Shown here one piece after another: positions 47,167-56,725 of a stretch of DNA of 64,000 nt; the first letter of the stretch is position 1; each line of letters opens with the position of its first letter. The DNA comes from Methanolobus psychrotolerans. Its GTDB lineage: Archaea > Halobacteriota > Methanosarcinia > Methanosarcinales > Methanosarcinaceae. The translations under genes were made by a program, and so were the position numbers. Under the pieces are notes generated by a model. The model ran no database searches and was not told where the DNA came from. It worked only from the letters and a program-made list of their open reading frames with translations. The stretch covers positions 1 to 64,000 of the forward strand of contig NZ_MBKP01000004.1 of NCBI RefSeq assembly GCF_002243045.1, in the 5' to 3' direction.

Positions 47167-47714
47167 TCCCCGAAAAATTCGCTCCAGTCAACAGTTCCCG
47201 GTCTGTATCTATTTTCCAGTTCATTGGTATCTCCCATGCGAATTCCCATTATTATTTTTCCTATATCCTTGACAGTTCTTTCCACATTTCCTTCGGTTGT
47301 ATCGAGTTCAAAGACCTTCTCGCACCAGTCCACCGCTTCTGCCAGGATGATATCGAGAGCTTCTGCTTCGAGGTTTTCCCGTACTTTTTCAACAGAATAC
47401 TTCCTTTTTTCCAGTCTTTCTTTTAGTTTTGCAGGCGATGTTCTCAGTACGATTACAATATCAGCAATATGATGTGAGAGATGACTGTCAATTATGGTTA
47501 CAGGATACGATATATCCTGTAGTTCAAGGACTCTGTTGTACACCATGTCCATATCAGCAACGACACAGTCTCTTTCAGTATCCACCTCGGAGTAGAGTTT
47601 CTCTTCTTTGATGAGTTCGTTGAGGTGGATCACCTGATACATATAGTCCTTTTCAAGCAACTTTGTCACCGATGTCTTTCCAGTTCCCGGTGTTCCTGTG
47701 ATACCGATAAGCAT
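47163..47714 (-). CDS. Adenylate kinase of the AK6/Fap7 type
   Basis: About 183 residues with Walker A GTPGTGKTS, VADMDMVYNRVL and the DSHLSHH segment typical of the AK6/Fap7 family. Eukaryotic Fap7 acts in small ribosomal subunit maturation, and archaeal members are annotated as putative adenylate kinases with a possible ribosome role. ATG 47714 is chosen over TTG 47723. It is 24 bases downstream of trpG in the same direction. Its stop overlaps that of the hybrid kinase on the other strand. Confidence 0.85.
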   Translation of the reverse strand: MLIGITGTPGTGKTSVTKLLEKDYMYQVIHLNELIKEEKLYSEVDTERDCVVADMDMVYNRVLELQDISYPVTIIDSHLSHHIADIVIVLRTSPAKLKERLEKRKYSVEKVRENLEAEALDIILAEAVDWCEKVFELDTTEGNVERTVKDIGKIIMGIRMGDTNELENRYRPGTVDWSEFFGD

Positions 47715-47738
47715 AGTTAACAATAAGTCCGCAAATGC

Positions 47739-48329
47739 TTAATTCTTGTGCATACCATCAGCTATTTTCAGGAAGTTCTTGATTATCTTCAGTCCTTCAT
47801 CTGTAAGGATAGATTCGGGATGGAACTGCACACCGTACACTGGGTACTTCCTGTGTTCAACTGCCATGATTATGCCATCATCTGTTTTTGCAGTGACTTT
47901 CAGGTCATCAGCCAATTTTTCAATCGCAAGGGAATGGTATCTTCCTCCCTTGAATTTTCCAGAAAGCCCGTCAAAGAGTGGTGAACTCTCATGGATTATA
48001 TAGGATGTCTTTCCATGTACTGGTCCACTCTTCGCATGACCAATGGTCCCTCCAAAAGCGGCATTTATGGCCTGGTGCCCAAGACATACTCCAAGTACGG
48101 GTATCTCTGAACCAAAATCCCTAATGATGTCAAGGGATGTTCCGATGTCATCTGATCTGTGAGGTGTGCCGGGTCCGGGTGAAACAACGATAGCATCCGG
48201 GTTAATAGCTTTAACTTCTTCAAGGGAAATGGTGTTAGGAACTACAACGGTGTCTGGCTCGTATATGGAAACATAGTCCACAAGGTTCCAGACGAAAGAA
48301 TCCTTGTTGTTGATGAACAGTACTTTCAT
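47739..48329 (-). CDS. trpG: Anthranilate synthase glutamine amidotransferase component
   Basis: A 196-residue class I glutamine amidotransferase. It has the oxyanion loop VVSPGPGTP, the nucleophile Cys in VLGVCLGHQAI and catalytic His/Glu in GVQFHPESIL. It supplies ammonia to TrpE. Its ATG overlaps the trpE stop (TAATG) and follows GGAGG, so expression is coupled. It is the last trp gene of the trpDFEG run. Confidence 0.95.
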   Translation of the reverse strand: MKVLFINNKDSFVWNLVDYVSIYEPDTVVVPNTISLEEVKAINPDAIVVSPGPGTPHRSDDIGTSLDIIRDFGSEIPVLGVCLGHQAINAAFGGTIGHAKSGPVHGKTSYIIHESSPLFDGLSGKFKGGRYHSLAIEKLADDLKVTAKTDDGIIMAVEHRKYPVYGVQFHPESILTDEGLKIIKNFLKIADGMHKN

Positions 48330-49897
48330 TATTTGCCTCCTATCGCTTTTATCATTGCAGCCATTTTCCTTTCCGTTTCATTGTATTCGTATGTCGGGTC
48401 CGAATCAGCCACGATGCCTGCTCCTGCCTGTACATAAGCTGTGTTATTCTTTATCAGTACTGTCCTTATGACAATTGCAAAGTCTGCATCACCATTCCAT
48501 GAATAGTATCCAACGCCTCCGCCGTAAATTCCTCTTGATTCCGGCTCAAGGTCGTCTATTATTTCCATTGCCCTTATCTTTGGTGCACCGGAAAGAGTGC
48601 CCGCAGGGAATATAGCTCTTGTGGCGTCGAACTGGTCGCATTCATCCCTTAGTTCTCCGCTTACTGTGCTCTCAATGTGCTGGAGATGAGAATATTTGAC
48701 AATGCTCATGAGGTCATCAACCTTAACGGTCCCGCTCTTTGAAACCATCCTGACATCATTACGTCCAAGATCAACTAACATAACGTGCTCAGCACATTCT
48801 TTTTTGTTATTCAGCATTTCCGAGGCAAGCAATTTGTCCTCTTCATCGTTCTTCCCGCGAGGACATGTGCCTGCAATCGGATTTGTGATGACTTTCCTGT
48901 CAAAGACTGTCATAAGGGTCTCAGGACTTGCACCCACGATGCCAATGTCCTTGAAGTTGAAGATATACATATATGGGCTTGGATTGATGTTTCTGAGCCT
49001 TATGTAGAGTTGTAGGGGTGTCTGCTTCATCTTAACAGTATACCTGCGGGAGACTACTACCTGGAAGATGTCACCGTCGATGATGTGCTGTTTAGACTTT
49101 CTCACTGCTTCTTCATAGGCTTCCTGGTCCATGTTAGCGACAGGTTTTTCAGAATCTGCTGCCGGGATGTCTTCGCTAATGCCTATGACGGATGCCATCT
49201 GCAACGATCTCTCCATTAATTGCGCCTCTGAGTCCGCATGGGCGTAAACAGCTTCCAAGTCGCTGGTTTCTGTTATAAACGGTGTGATGACTATGTAGGT
49301 CTGGTTGGTTATATGGTCAAAGATAAAGGTCTTTGTCATTATTGCAAAGTGCATATCCGGCGTGTCAGAATCTGGCTTTTTGCCTATGTCCATCCAGGAA
49401 TCGTAGACAAGGTCATAACTGTTGTACCCAATTGCTCCTCCAAGGAAGGTCTGCCTGTCAAAACGCTTCTGGTTAAGGATTGTTGTATCGGTACTTGTGG
49501 GGTATATCCTGCGGAATGCCGCAAGAGCATCATCATTCTCGCTGAATTTAACTCTGAACTTGCCGCCTATAAGGGATTCAACATTTCCCATAAACTTGAG
49601 TTTGCTGTAGATGTGTTTTGTAAGCTCGGAGTTCATCTGGCATTCGATGGTCAGGTAGCGGTCCTTTATAGACACTACCATTTCCGGTTCGTAACCTACA
49701 AATGAATACCGAGCATGTCTTTTTTCTTTCTCGACGGATTCAAGGAGATATGAATGTCCTGCATTCTGCAGGGTTGCGTACAACTGCAGGGGTGTACATA
49801 TCGTATCCACTTTAGTCATAAGCTGCACGATTGCAGGCTTCTGTGAATTTTCAATAAGGGATATGAAATCCTCTTTACTAAAATCAAAATCAACCAT
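48329..49897 (-). CDS. trpE: Anthranilate synthase component I
   Basis: A 522-residue chorismate-utilising enzyme. The C-terminal domain has the family signatures GDIFQVVVSRRYTV, INPSPYMYIFNF, GASPETLM, NPIAGTCPRG, VDLGRNDV and the metal-site FPAGTLSGAPKIRAMEII. It makes anthranilate from chorismate and TrpG-delivered ammonia. A tryptophan feedback-site Ser region is present near the N-terminus (SYLLESVEKEKRHARYSFVG). It overlaps trpF by 8 bases. Confidence 0.95.
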   Translation of the reverse strand: MVDFDFSKEDFISLIENSQKPAIVQLMTKVDTICTPLQLYATLQNAGHSYLLESVEKEKRHARYSFVGYEPEMVVSIKDRYLTIECQMNSELTKHIYSKLKFMGNVESLIGGKFRVKFSENDDALAAFRRIYPTSTDTTILNQKRFDRQTFLGGAIGYNSYDLVYDSWMDIGKKPDSDTPDMHFAIMTKTFIFDHITNQTYIVITPFITETSDLEAVYAHADSEAQLMERSLQMASVIGISEDIPAADSEKPVANMDQEAYEEAVRKSKQHIIDGDIFQVVVSRRYTVKMKQTPLQLYIRLRNINPSPYMYIFNFKDIGIVGASPETLMTVFDRKVITNPIAGTCPRGKNDEEDKLLASEMLNNKKECAEHVMLVDLGRNDVRMVSKSGTVKVDDLMSIVKYSHLQHIESTVSGELRDECDQFDATRAIFPAGTLSGAPKIRAMEIIDDLEPESRGIYGGGVGYYSWNGDADFAIVIRTVLIKNNTAYVQAGAGIVADSDPTYEYNETERKMAAMIKAIGGK

Positions 49898-50567
49898 TGA
49901 TACACCTGATTTCTTCTATAAACCTGCACACTTTGGCAGGATCTTTTTTTCCATCGCTCTCTACACCCGAGGCAGTATCCACGGCAAATGGCATTACCTC
50001 TTTTACTGCATTTCGCACATTTTCAGGATTAAGTCCGCCGGCTAGTATTACGGGTGCATCAGTGTTATCGACCACCTGCCTGCTGATGGACCAGTCATGC
50101 ACCATACCGGTACCGCCACTGGCACCTGCTTTGCCGGAGTCCAGAAGTATTCCATCTATAAGGTTACTATCAAGCAGTGCATTCATCTGTGAAATCATGT
50201 CTGCTGGCAGGTCTTTGCTTTTAACAGGTATGACAAATGTCCTTATGATCTTCTGGTGAGTGCCGTTGCGTATGATCTCTATTTCCTCAGCACTGAGCTC
50301 ATTATGAATCTGAACTACGTCAGGTTTTACCTTCTCTATGAGGTCGAGTGCCTGTAGTCCGTTAGCTGGCATTATCACAAGCACTGAGTCTACAAATAAC
50401 GGCACAGTCCTGACAAGGTATGCTGCTGTCGGTGCATCAAGTTTCCGGGGCGTGTTCACAGGAACCTCTGTGATAAAGCCAACAGCATCAGCTCCGCAGC
50501 TCGCTGCAAGTTCTATATCTTCAGCACACCGCATTCCGCATATCTTCACTCTTGGAAGCTGCTTCAT
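49890..50567 (-). CDS. trpF: Phosphoribosylanthranilate isomerase
   Basis: A 225-residue TIM barrel with the TrpF signatures VKICGMRCAEDIELA (catalytic Cys), FVDSVLV, VQIHNE, LLDSGKAGASGGTG and ILAGGLNPENV. It performs the Amadori rearrangement of PRA to CdRP. The start lies inside trpD by 47 bases; since KICG has to be near the N-terminus, this long overlap appears genuine. Confidence 0.93.
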   Translation of the reverse strand: MKQLPRVKICGMRCAEDIELAASCGADAVGFITEVPVNTPRKLDAPTAAYLVRTVPLFVDSVLVIMPANGLQALDLIEKVKPDVVQIHNELSAEEIEIIRNGTHQKIIRTFVIPVKSKDLPADMISQMNALLDSNLIDGILLDSGKAGASGGTGMVHDWSISRQVVDNTDAPVILAGGLNPENVRNAVKEVMPFAVDTASGVESDGKKDPAKVCRFIEEIRCING

Positions 50568-51582
50568 TTATAACCTCATGAGTGATGTCTTCATCACTGA
50601 ATTCCAATAGTTTCTTCATGGCTTTACCGCTGTCAATTATTTCTTCTACTATTGGTATGGCTTCTTTTATGGAACCAGCCTTGCCAGCAACATAAAGAAC
50701 TGCTGCAGAGTTCATTACAATTATATCCCTCTTAGGTCCTTTCTCACCTTTGAGGATGTATATTATATCAAGTGCATTCTCTTTCGGCGTACCACCTACG
50801 ATCTCATTTGCTTTTGCCCTACTGATTCCAAGTTCTTCAGGAGTGAGGGTATAGGTAGTGATCTTTCCGTTCTTTAGCTCGGCAACGTACGTCTCGGATA
50901 TGTTTGATATTTCATCCATGCCGTCCCCATGAACTACCATTGCCCTTTCTACTCCAAGTTTTTTCATTACCTGTGCAAAAGGTTCGCATAGTTTCTGATC
51001 ATAAACGCCAACAAGCTGCACCTTTGCGTTTGCAGGATTTGTGAGTGGTCCAAGTATATTGAAAACAGTCCTGATTCCCATTTCCTGTCTAATGGGTCCG
51101 ACCCTTTTCATTGCAGGGTGGAAGATGGGGGCGAACATGAAACCGATACCGTTCTTTTCAATTGATCCCATTACCTCTTCAGGGGATTTATCTACTTTTA
51201 TGCCGAGTTCTTTCAACACATCAGCACTTCCTGAAAGTGAAGTGATGGAACGGTTGCCGTGTTTTGCAACAACAACTCCGGCAGCTGCAGTAACAATAGC
51301 AGATGCAGTTGAGACATTAATGGTATTGTGTCTGTCGCCGCCAGTGCCTACAACATCCACGAGCACTCCTTTGACATCAGGTTTGATGGTATTTGCGGCC
51401 TTTTTCATCCCTATCGCAAAACCCGCAATCTCATCAGCAGTTTCTCCCTTCATTTTCAGGGCTATGAGGAGGCCGGCGATCTGTGCGTCTGTAGCATCAG
51501 TGAATATCTGTGTGATGGCATCCTCTGCTTCCTGTATTGTAAGGTTGTTATTTTCACTTACTTTCTTTATGTAATCCTTCAT
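50521..51582 (-). CDS. trpD: Anthranilate phosphoribosyltransferase
   Basis: About 353 residues. Features are VDVVGTGGDRHNTINVSTASA (PRPP loop), KHGNRSITSLSGSADVLKELG and the FGPLTNPANA-like ILGPLTNPANAK. It joins anthranilate to PRPP. ATG 51582 (MKDYIKKVSENNN) is chosen over 51597. It is the first gene of trpDFEG; trpA, trpB and trpC are not in the window. Confidence 0.94.
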   Translation of the reverse strand: MKDYIKKVSENNNLTIQEAEDAITQIFTDATDAQIAGLLIALKMKGETADEIAGFAIGMKKAANTIKPDVKGVLVDVVGTGGDRHNTINVSTASAIVTAAAGVVVAKHGNRSITSLSGSADVLKELGIKVDKSPEEVMGSIEKNGIGFMFAPIFHPAMKRVGPIRQEMGIRTVFNILGPLTNPANAKVQLVGVYDQKLCEPFAQVMKKLGVERAMVVHGDGMDEISNISETYVAELKNGKITTYTLTPEELGISRAKANEIVGGTPKENALDIIYILKGEKGPKRDIIVMNSAAVLYVAGKAGSIKEAIPIVEEIIDSGKAMKKLLEFSDEDITHEVINEAASKSEDMRNAVC

Positions 51583-51776
51583 GTTAGCACCACGCAATGC
51601 ATCAATGTATATTATTGTACAGCAATGATTAAAAATGCTTAATTCTATTTAAGGTTTATGGCTTTGCCGGGTGCGGCACAAAATGATGCGAACAGAAGGA
51701 TGAGAATCAGCGAGCCCAGAAACTTATGAATACATGGATGACCCTAAAAAAAAGAAGAAAAATATGTTACCAGTTA

Positions 51777-52082
51777 TCAGGACAATCCTTCACAGATTGC
51801 CCTGCCTTTTTCCGTGAGGCTGTATGACTTTATTTTACTGTTCCTTGCAGATAGTTCGGGACCTGCGCAGAGCTTTGAGCACGCCATGCAGTTCCCTGCG
51901 CAGTTGATCGCACCTTCAGTGACACATTTTATATCTCCTTTATTTACCATGATGTTCAGGAGGTCCCTGAACTCATCCTGTCTGAGGTTGAGCCGGTTAG
52001 CAATGGTCCTGATGGTGAGATTCTCTTTTGAATCCATTATTGTGGCCATTCTTCGCAGGAAGAATCTGTAACCGACTACCAT
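51777..52082 (-). CDS. FeoC-like Cys-rich winged-helix regulator
   Basis: A 101-residue protein with an N-terminal winged helix (LTIRTIANRLNLRQDEFRDLLNIMVNKGDI) and a loop with four Cys, CAGNCMACSKLCAG, which could bind an Fe-S cluster as shown for bacterial FeoC. It ends with a second strand-helix (KSYSLTEKGRAICEGL). Its start codon shares a base with the stop of the preceding membrane protein. Position at the end of the feo operon supports an iron-sensing or FeoB-regulating role. Confidence 0.75.
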   Translation of the reverse strand: MVVGYRFFLRRMATIMDSKENLTIRTIANRLNLRQDEFRDLLNIMVNKGDIKCVTEGAINCAGNCMACSKLCAGPELSARNSKIKSYSLTEKGRAICEGLS

Positions 52083-52555
52083 TATGCTCCCTCCCGGAAA
52101 ACAAGCACTTCATTCAAAGAGAACCTGTCTTTCCAATACAGTATTCCTGCAAGTGAAAGTATTCCCAGGTAAATTCCCGGCCTGAATGTTTCCATTATGC
52201 TCCATCCTTCGTAATCTTGCGGGACTATGAAGGAATCAAGCAGGTTCCCTCCCATTATTAGCAGATAGACCATCATGAATAACAGGGACATGAGTATTCC
52301 AACATACAGGAAAGAAACTCCTGCATTTATTCCCTGCATCATTTCTTTGAATCCGTAAAGGAATACTCCTCCTGTGACCACAAGGCAGAATCCACCCAGT
52401 ATGTCCCCTGGGATGAACAATGATCCTGCCATTCCTTCATATATCCCGATATCTATACCAATCCCTTCAGCTATGTGATACATCCCTAATATTGTATACA
52501 GCACCCCGGCAAGTGCAGCAAAGGTGATTTCAGTTTTTCCGTAGTGTTGTTCCAT
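52082..52555 (-). CDS. Four-helix membrane protein of the feo operon, function unknown
   Basis: About 157 residues with four hydrophobic helices (AALAGVLYTILGMYHIAEG, GGFCLVVTGGVFLYGF, LYVGILMSLLFMMVYLLI, GIYLGILSLAGILYW). I do not recognise the family. ATG 52555 has the SD AAGGAGA and avoids overlap with feoB. It lies between feoB and the FeoC-like gene and touches the latter, so it is probably an accessory of Fe2+ uptake; this is inferred only from the operon. Confidence 0.7.
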   Translation of the reverse strand: MEQHYGKTEITFAALAGVLYTILGMYHIAEGIGIDIGIYEGMAGSLFIPGDILGGFCLVVTGGVFLYGFKEMMQGINAGVSFLYVGILMSLLFMMVYLLIMGGNLLDSFIVPQDYEGWSIMETFRPGIYLGILSLAGILYWKDRFSLNEVLVFREGA

Positions 52556-52577
52556 TTCTGTCACTCTCCTTGTTGAT

Positions 52578-54599
52578 TCAGGCAAACAAACCTATCCTGC
52601 TGCCCACCTGGTACAATACAAATGCGAATATCCATGCAAGTCCTGTGCCGTAGAGCAATTGGAAGACTGTCCATTTCCAGGATCCTGTTTCCCTTTTGAT
52701 AACACCTATACAGGCAAAGCATGGCACGTACAGCAGGGTGAATACCATAAGTCCCAGGCCTGCAAGAGGTGTCATTGCTCCGGCGGCGAGTATTTCGGTA
52801 AGGCTGTCCTCATTGTCACCAACTCCGTATAACACTCCCATTGAGCCGACTACGATCTCCTTGGCAACAACACCAAACATCAGTGCAACTGCGATCTTCC
52901 AGTCAAATCCAAGTGGTGCTACTAAAGGTTCTATGATCTGCCCGATGAAACCTATCATGGAATCTGTGGTGCCGTATATCTCTTCTGAAGCAAAGGTGCC
53001 GCCACTTCCAGGGGCAGGTATGGATGCAAGGAGCCAAATTCCTACAACACCGATGAGTATTATACCACCTGCTTTTTTGAGGTAGATCTTGCCCCTTTCC
53101 CACATGTGGAGGATACTGCCTTTCAATGTAGGGATCTTGTATGAGGGCAGCTCCATAATAAAGGGTGTATCCTCTCCTTTTACTATGGTGCTGCGCATGA
53201 GCTTTGCGCTGATGAGTGCAACAAATATGCCCAGGGCATACAGGCCAAAGATCACGATACCGGCATCCCTTCCAAAGAAGGCACCTGCCAAGAGCACATA
53301 AACTGGCAGCCTTGCGCCGCATGATACAAAAGGAGCGATTAGTATCGTGATGAGCCTGTCCCTGCTGTCTTCGATGGTGCGTGTTGCCATTATGGCAGGG
53401 ACGTTACACCCGAATCCCATTATGAGCGGGATGAATGATTTGCCGTGCAGCCCTATCTTACTCATGACCTTGTCCATGATAAACGCAGCTCTTGACATGT
53501 ATCCACTGTCTTCCATGAGCGATATCATGAAGAAGAGCAACAGGATATTTGGAAGGAATATCAGTACGGAACCGACACCTGCTATCATGCCGTCCCCAAC
53601 AAGGGAGGCCAACCAGGAGATAGTTATCACATCGGAGGCAGTTTCTGCAAGCCATCCGAAGAATATGTCTATTATATTCATGAAGGGGGTGGCAAAAGTG
53701 AATGTGACCTCAAAAGCCGCCCACATCAAAGACAGAAATATGGGAATTCCCAGGTATTTGTTGGTAACCACACGGTCGACCATGTCCGAGCCGCTGAGGT
53801 GGTCCGTGTTGATGTTACATACCTGCCTCAGCATTGTCTGTATGGTCTTGTATCGCTGGTCCGCTATCTTAGCCTCAAAACTGTCGGCATCGGTCCTTTG
53901 TAGTATTTTCCTTATTTGCGGGTAGTTTCCACTCTCCTTTGCTTTCTTAATGATATTTTCGTCTCCCTCAAGCAATTTCATGCTGAACCAGCGTGAAGGA
54001 TAATGTGAATAATAAGGGTCATCTGCAAGGACATTTCCCAGTTCATCTGCACTTTTCTCAATTTCCCCGTCATAAACGAAGACATTCTCGTTTGTTCGTG
54101 TCCTGTGTATCTCCTCGGTGATAGAGTCCAGAAGATCCTCTATTCCTCCACCTCTGCTTCCAATCGTTGATATAACAGGTACCTCAAGGAACTCCTGCAT
54201 TTTCTGAACCTCGATACTGTCTCCTTTTGCAAGGGCCAGATCGGTCATATTGAGCGCTATTATCAGCTTGGTGCCCAGTTCCATCAACTGGGTTGTCAGG
54301 TAAAGGTTCCTTTCAAGGTTTGTTGCATCTATAACCTGCACCACGATGTCAGGCTTTTCTTCAATGATGAAATCACGTGCTATTATCTCATCAAGGGAAT
54401 ATGCCGTAAGACTGTAAGTCCCTGGCAGGTCCACGATCTGCATTTCAATGTCTTTGTGCTTCCTTTTACCCATTTTTCTTTCAACGGTCACTCCGGGCCA
54501 GTTTCCTACATGTTGTTTTGAGCCGGTTATTGCGTTGAATATGGAGGTCTTCCCTACATTCGGATTTCCGGCCAGGGCAACGGTTATCTTTTCTGTCAT
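52578..54599 (-). CDS. feoB: Ferrous iron transporter FeoB
   Basis: A 673-residue protein. The N-terminal G domain has G1 GNPNVGKTS, G3 DLPGTYSL and G4 NMTD, and a helical GDI-like region follows. The membrane part has two Gate motifs with conserved Cys (GFGCNVPAIMATRTI, VPCFACIGVIKRET). It imports Fe2+ at the cytoplasmic membrane. It is preceded by feoA (37-base gap) and followed by two accessory genes. SD GGTGA. Confidence 0.96.
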   Translation of the reverse strand: MTEKITVALAGNPNVGKTSIFNAITGSKQHVGNWPGVTVERKMGKRKHKDIEMQIVDLPGTYSLTAYSLDEIIARDFIIEEKPDIVVQVIDATNLERNLYLTTQLMELGTKLIIALNMTDLALAKGDSIEVQKMQEFLEVPVISTIGSRGGGIEDLLDSITEEIHRTRTNENVFVYDGEIEKSADELGNVLADDPYYSHYPSRWFSMKLLEGDENIIKKAKESGNYPQIRKILQRTDADSFEAKIADQRYKTIQTMLRQVCNINTDHLSGSDMVDRVVTNKYLGIPIFLSLMWAAFEVTFTFATPFMNIIDIFFGWLAETASDVITISWLASLVGDGMIAGVGSVLIFLPNILLLFFMISLMEDSGYMSRAAFIMDKVMSKIGLHGKSFIPLIMGFGCNVPAIMATRTIEDSRDRLITILIAPFVSCGARLPVYVLLAGAFFGRDAGIVIFGLYALGIFVALISAKLMRSTIVKGEDTPFIMELPSYKIPTLKGSILHMWERGKIYLKKAGGIILIGVVGIWLLASIPAPGSGGTFASEEIYGTTDSMIGFIGQIIEPLVAPLGFDWKIAVALMFGVVAKEIVVGSMGVLYGVGDNEDSLTEILAAGAMTPLAGLGLMVFTLLYVPCFACIGVIKRETGSWKWTVFQLLYGTGLAWIFAFVLYQVGSRIGLFA

Positions 54600-54636
54600 T
54601 CGGTCACCATCCTAATCTTGCTCCTGTCTTTTCCGT

Positions 54637-54873
54637 TCATTCTATGATCTCAACAAGAACTGTTTCTGCTTCTTTTTTCCTCAGGGACAGGTTGTATCCC
54701 TTCAGCTTGAATTCGACGGGATCTCCTAATGGTGCCCGGCGGATGACCTCTACTCTTGTTCCGGGGGTTAGTCCCATGTCAAGTATCCTCTTTCTTGAAG
54801 ATTTCTGTCCAGTGACTTTCAACACCTTTACAGATGTTTCGGGTTCGATGAAGTTCAGTGTTTTTTCCTTCAT
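54637..54873 (-). CDS. feoA: FeoA-family SH3-like protein
   Basis: A 78-residue FeoA domain (GQKSSRKRILDMGLTPGTRVEVIRRAPLGDPVEFKLKGYNLSLRKKEA) required for FeoB activity. SD AAGGAGA precedes the ATG. It is the first gene of feoA-feoB-membrane protein-feoC-like. Confidence 0.93.
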   Translation of the reverse strand: MKEKTLNFIEPETSVKVLKVTGQKSSRKRILDMGLTPGTRVEVIRRAPLGDPVEFKLKGYNLSLRKKEAETVLVEIIE

Positions 54874-54881
54874 AGTTTCTC

Positions 54882-55127
54882 CTTTGTAGTCTTATACTTT
54901 GTAGATATGCCTAATACAAGTAAACAAGTATATATTCGTTTTGTTTAACTTTGAATAATAGGGTCTTTTAAACTGATTATCTATGATAAAATGTTAATAT
55001 TCAGGTTGCAACGGGTATGTTTACTGCAGTGTCTTGAAAAAAGCCAGAGCTACAGGTTCGAATAGAAAAATCACTGTAAAAAAAGAGAAATCTGCAGCAG
55101 CTACTGCAATTCAAAAAAGGCTAAAAA
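54882..55127. other. Intergenic region between feoA and cbiP
   Basis: About 245 bases holding the feo promoter (AT-rich, TATATTCG near 54930) and the 3' flank of cbiP. Short open frames exist on the + strand (24 and 37 codons) but neither has an SD or recognisable product. No metal-regulator palindrome could be identified by eye. Confidence 0.45.
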
Positions 55128-56612
55128 TCATTCCTGATCATCGATGAGTTGGTATATTTTCTTCATATCCAGGCAGCTCTCCACAACTTCTGCAAGTTCT
55201 TCGTAGGCTTCTTCTTCGGTTGTGACTGTTTCAGGATGGTACTCTATTCCCTTCTTTTCAGCCAGATATATCATGAGTGCATGCCTGATGTTCTCATTTT
55301 CGAAAAGTCCGTGCAGGTATGTGCCCACCACAGTTCCACTTTCATCAATGCTGCCGTCATCTCCAAACACAGTTCTTGCTGTCTTTGTTGCGCCCATGTG
55401 TATCTCATAGCCCCATATCTTGTCACCTTTGATATTCTTAAAAATGGGGCCATCGGCAACGATATCTTTCTGTACCTGGACTGTCCTCTTTTTGTATTCT
55501 CCAAAAGTGGTTTCGGTATCAAGAAGTCCAAGACTTTCGTAGTCTGCCTCAACTCCGTTCTCTACTCCGGAATCGTGGATAACCTTGCCAAGCATCTGGT
55601 AGCCGCCGCAAATCCCGAAGATAACTGCTCTACCTTTGAGATTGCATATTTGTATGTCCATGCCGCTCTCTTTAAGATCCAGAAGATCGCTGACCGTATT
55701 TTTTGTACCGGGGATAATCACACAGTCTGGTGTTCCCAAGTTTTCATCAAGGTCAACATACCTGACATTCGCAATCCTCTCAAGTGGCTCGAAATCGGTA
55801 AAATTTGAGATCCTTGGCAGGCGTATGATTGCAATGTCAATATCATTAATATTTTCTTTATCAGCTCTGCCTTTCTTCTTCCTGATGGCCATGGAATCTT
55901 CTGAAGGTATCTTGAGCTTGTAATATGGCAGTACTCCAAGAACAGGTATTCCTGTCAGGTCTTCAAGCTGTTTTAATCCGGGTTCGAGTATTGCAGGGTC
56001 ACCCCTGAACTTGTTGATGACAAATCCCTTCAGGTTCTTGCTGACGTCATCGGGCAGCAGTTCCTTGGTGCCGTAAAGGCTTGCAAAAACTCCTCCGGAT
56101 TCGATATCTCCGACCAGTATGATGGGTGCGCCTGTTATGCGCGCAGTTCCGATGTTGACGATATCGCGGTCATAAAGGTTGATTTCTGCAGCTCCTCCGG
56201 CTCCTTCCATAATAATGAGGTCATATTCGGATTCTAGCCTTCCAAGAGCTCCTCTGAGCACGCCATGCATTTCTTCTATAGAATCATAATAATTGCCCGC
56301 AGTTTTGTCTGCATAAGGCTCACCAAGCACGATAACCTGTGACGTCCTGTCTCCTTTGGGTTTGAGAAGCACAGGGTTCATATCAGCAGTTGGCTCGATG
56401 CCGGCAGCTTTGGCTTGTATTGCCTGGGCAATTCCGATCTCTTTTCCATCCTTTGTGATCCATGAGTTCAGGCTCATGTTCTGGGCCTTAAATGGTGCAA
56501 CCTTATATTTTCTGGAAAGTATCTTGCACAGGCCGGTGACCATTATACTCTTGCCGACATCCGATGCAGTGCCCAATACCAGTAACTTCTTTGCTTTTTT
56601 CTTGTTTTCCAT
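55128..56612 (-). CDS. cbiP: Cobyric acid synthase
   Basis: A 494-residue CobQ/CbiP amidotransferase. The N-terminal ATP-binding part has LVLGTASDVGKSIMVTGL and the C-terminal glutaminase part has the Cys in IFGICGGYQMLG and the catalytic His in GTYLHGLFEN. It amidates four side chains of adenosylcobyrinic acid diamide to give adenosylcobyric acid. It is divergent from the cbiT operon, with both promoters in a 113-base gap. Confidence 0.94.
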   Translation of the reverse strand: MENKKKAKKLLVLGTASDVGKSIMVTGLCKILSRKYKVAPFKAQNMSLNSWITKDGKEIGIAQAIQAKAAGIEPTADMNPVLLKPKGDRTSQVIVLGEPYADKTAGNYYDSIEEMHGVLRGALGRLESEYDLIIMEGAGGAAEINLYDRDIVNIGTARITGAPIILVGDIESGGVFASLYGTKELLPDDVSKNLKGFVINKFRGDPAILEPGLKQLEDLTGIPVLGVLPYYKLKIPSEDSMAIRKKKGRADKENINDIDIAIIRLPRISNFTDFEPLERIANVRYVDLDENLGTPDCVIIPGTKNTVSDLLDLKESGMDIQICNLKGRAVIFGICGGYQMLGKVIHDSGVENGVEADYESLGLLDTETTFGEYKKRTVQVQKDIVADGPIFKNIKGDKIWGYEIHMGATKTARTVFGDDGSIDESGTVVGTYLHGLFENENIRHALMIYLAEKKGIEYHPETVTTEEEAYEELAEVVESCLDMKKIYQLIDDQE

Positions 56613-56725
56613 TGCAACCGCCCTAAATATTTTTGAATTGCTATACTATTTCGTAATAATGCAACAGTTTTATGAAGGACAACTTATATCTACTTAACTC
56701 CAGTTTATCTTAGTTAAGGTGGAAT

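Noticed and set aside
51600-51776. Possible C/D-box sRNA between trpD and the FeoC-like gene
   Set aside because: An ATGATGC stretch resembles a C box but no CTGA D box follows at a suitable distance.
55034-55147. 37-codon Lys/Ala-rich + strand ORF between feoA and cbiP
   Set aside because: TTG start without SD, runs into the 3' end of cbiP on the other strand, and matches nothing I recognise.
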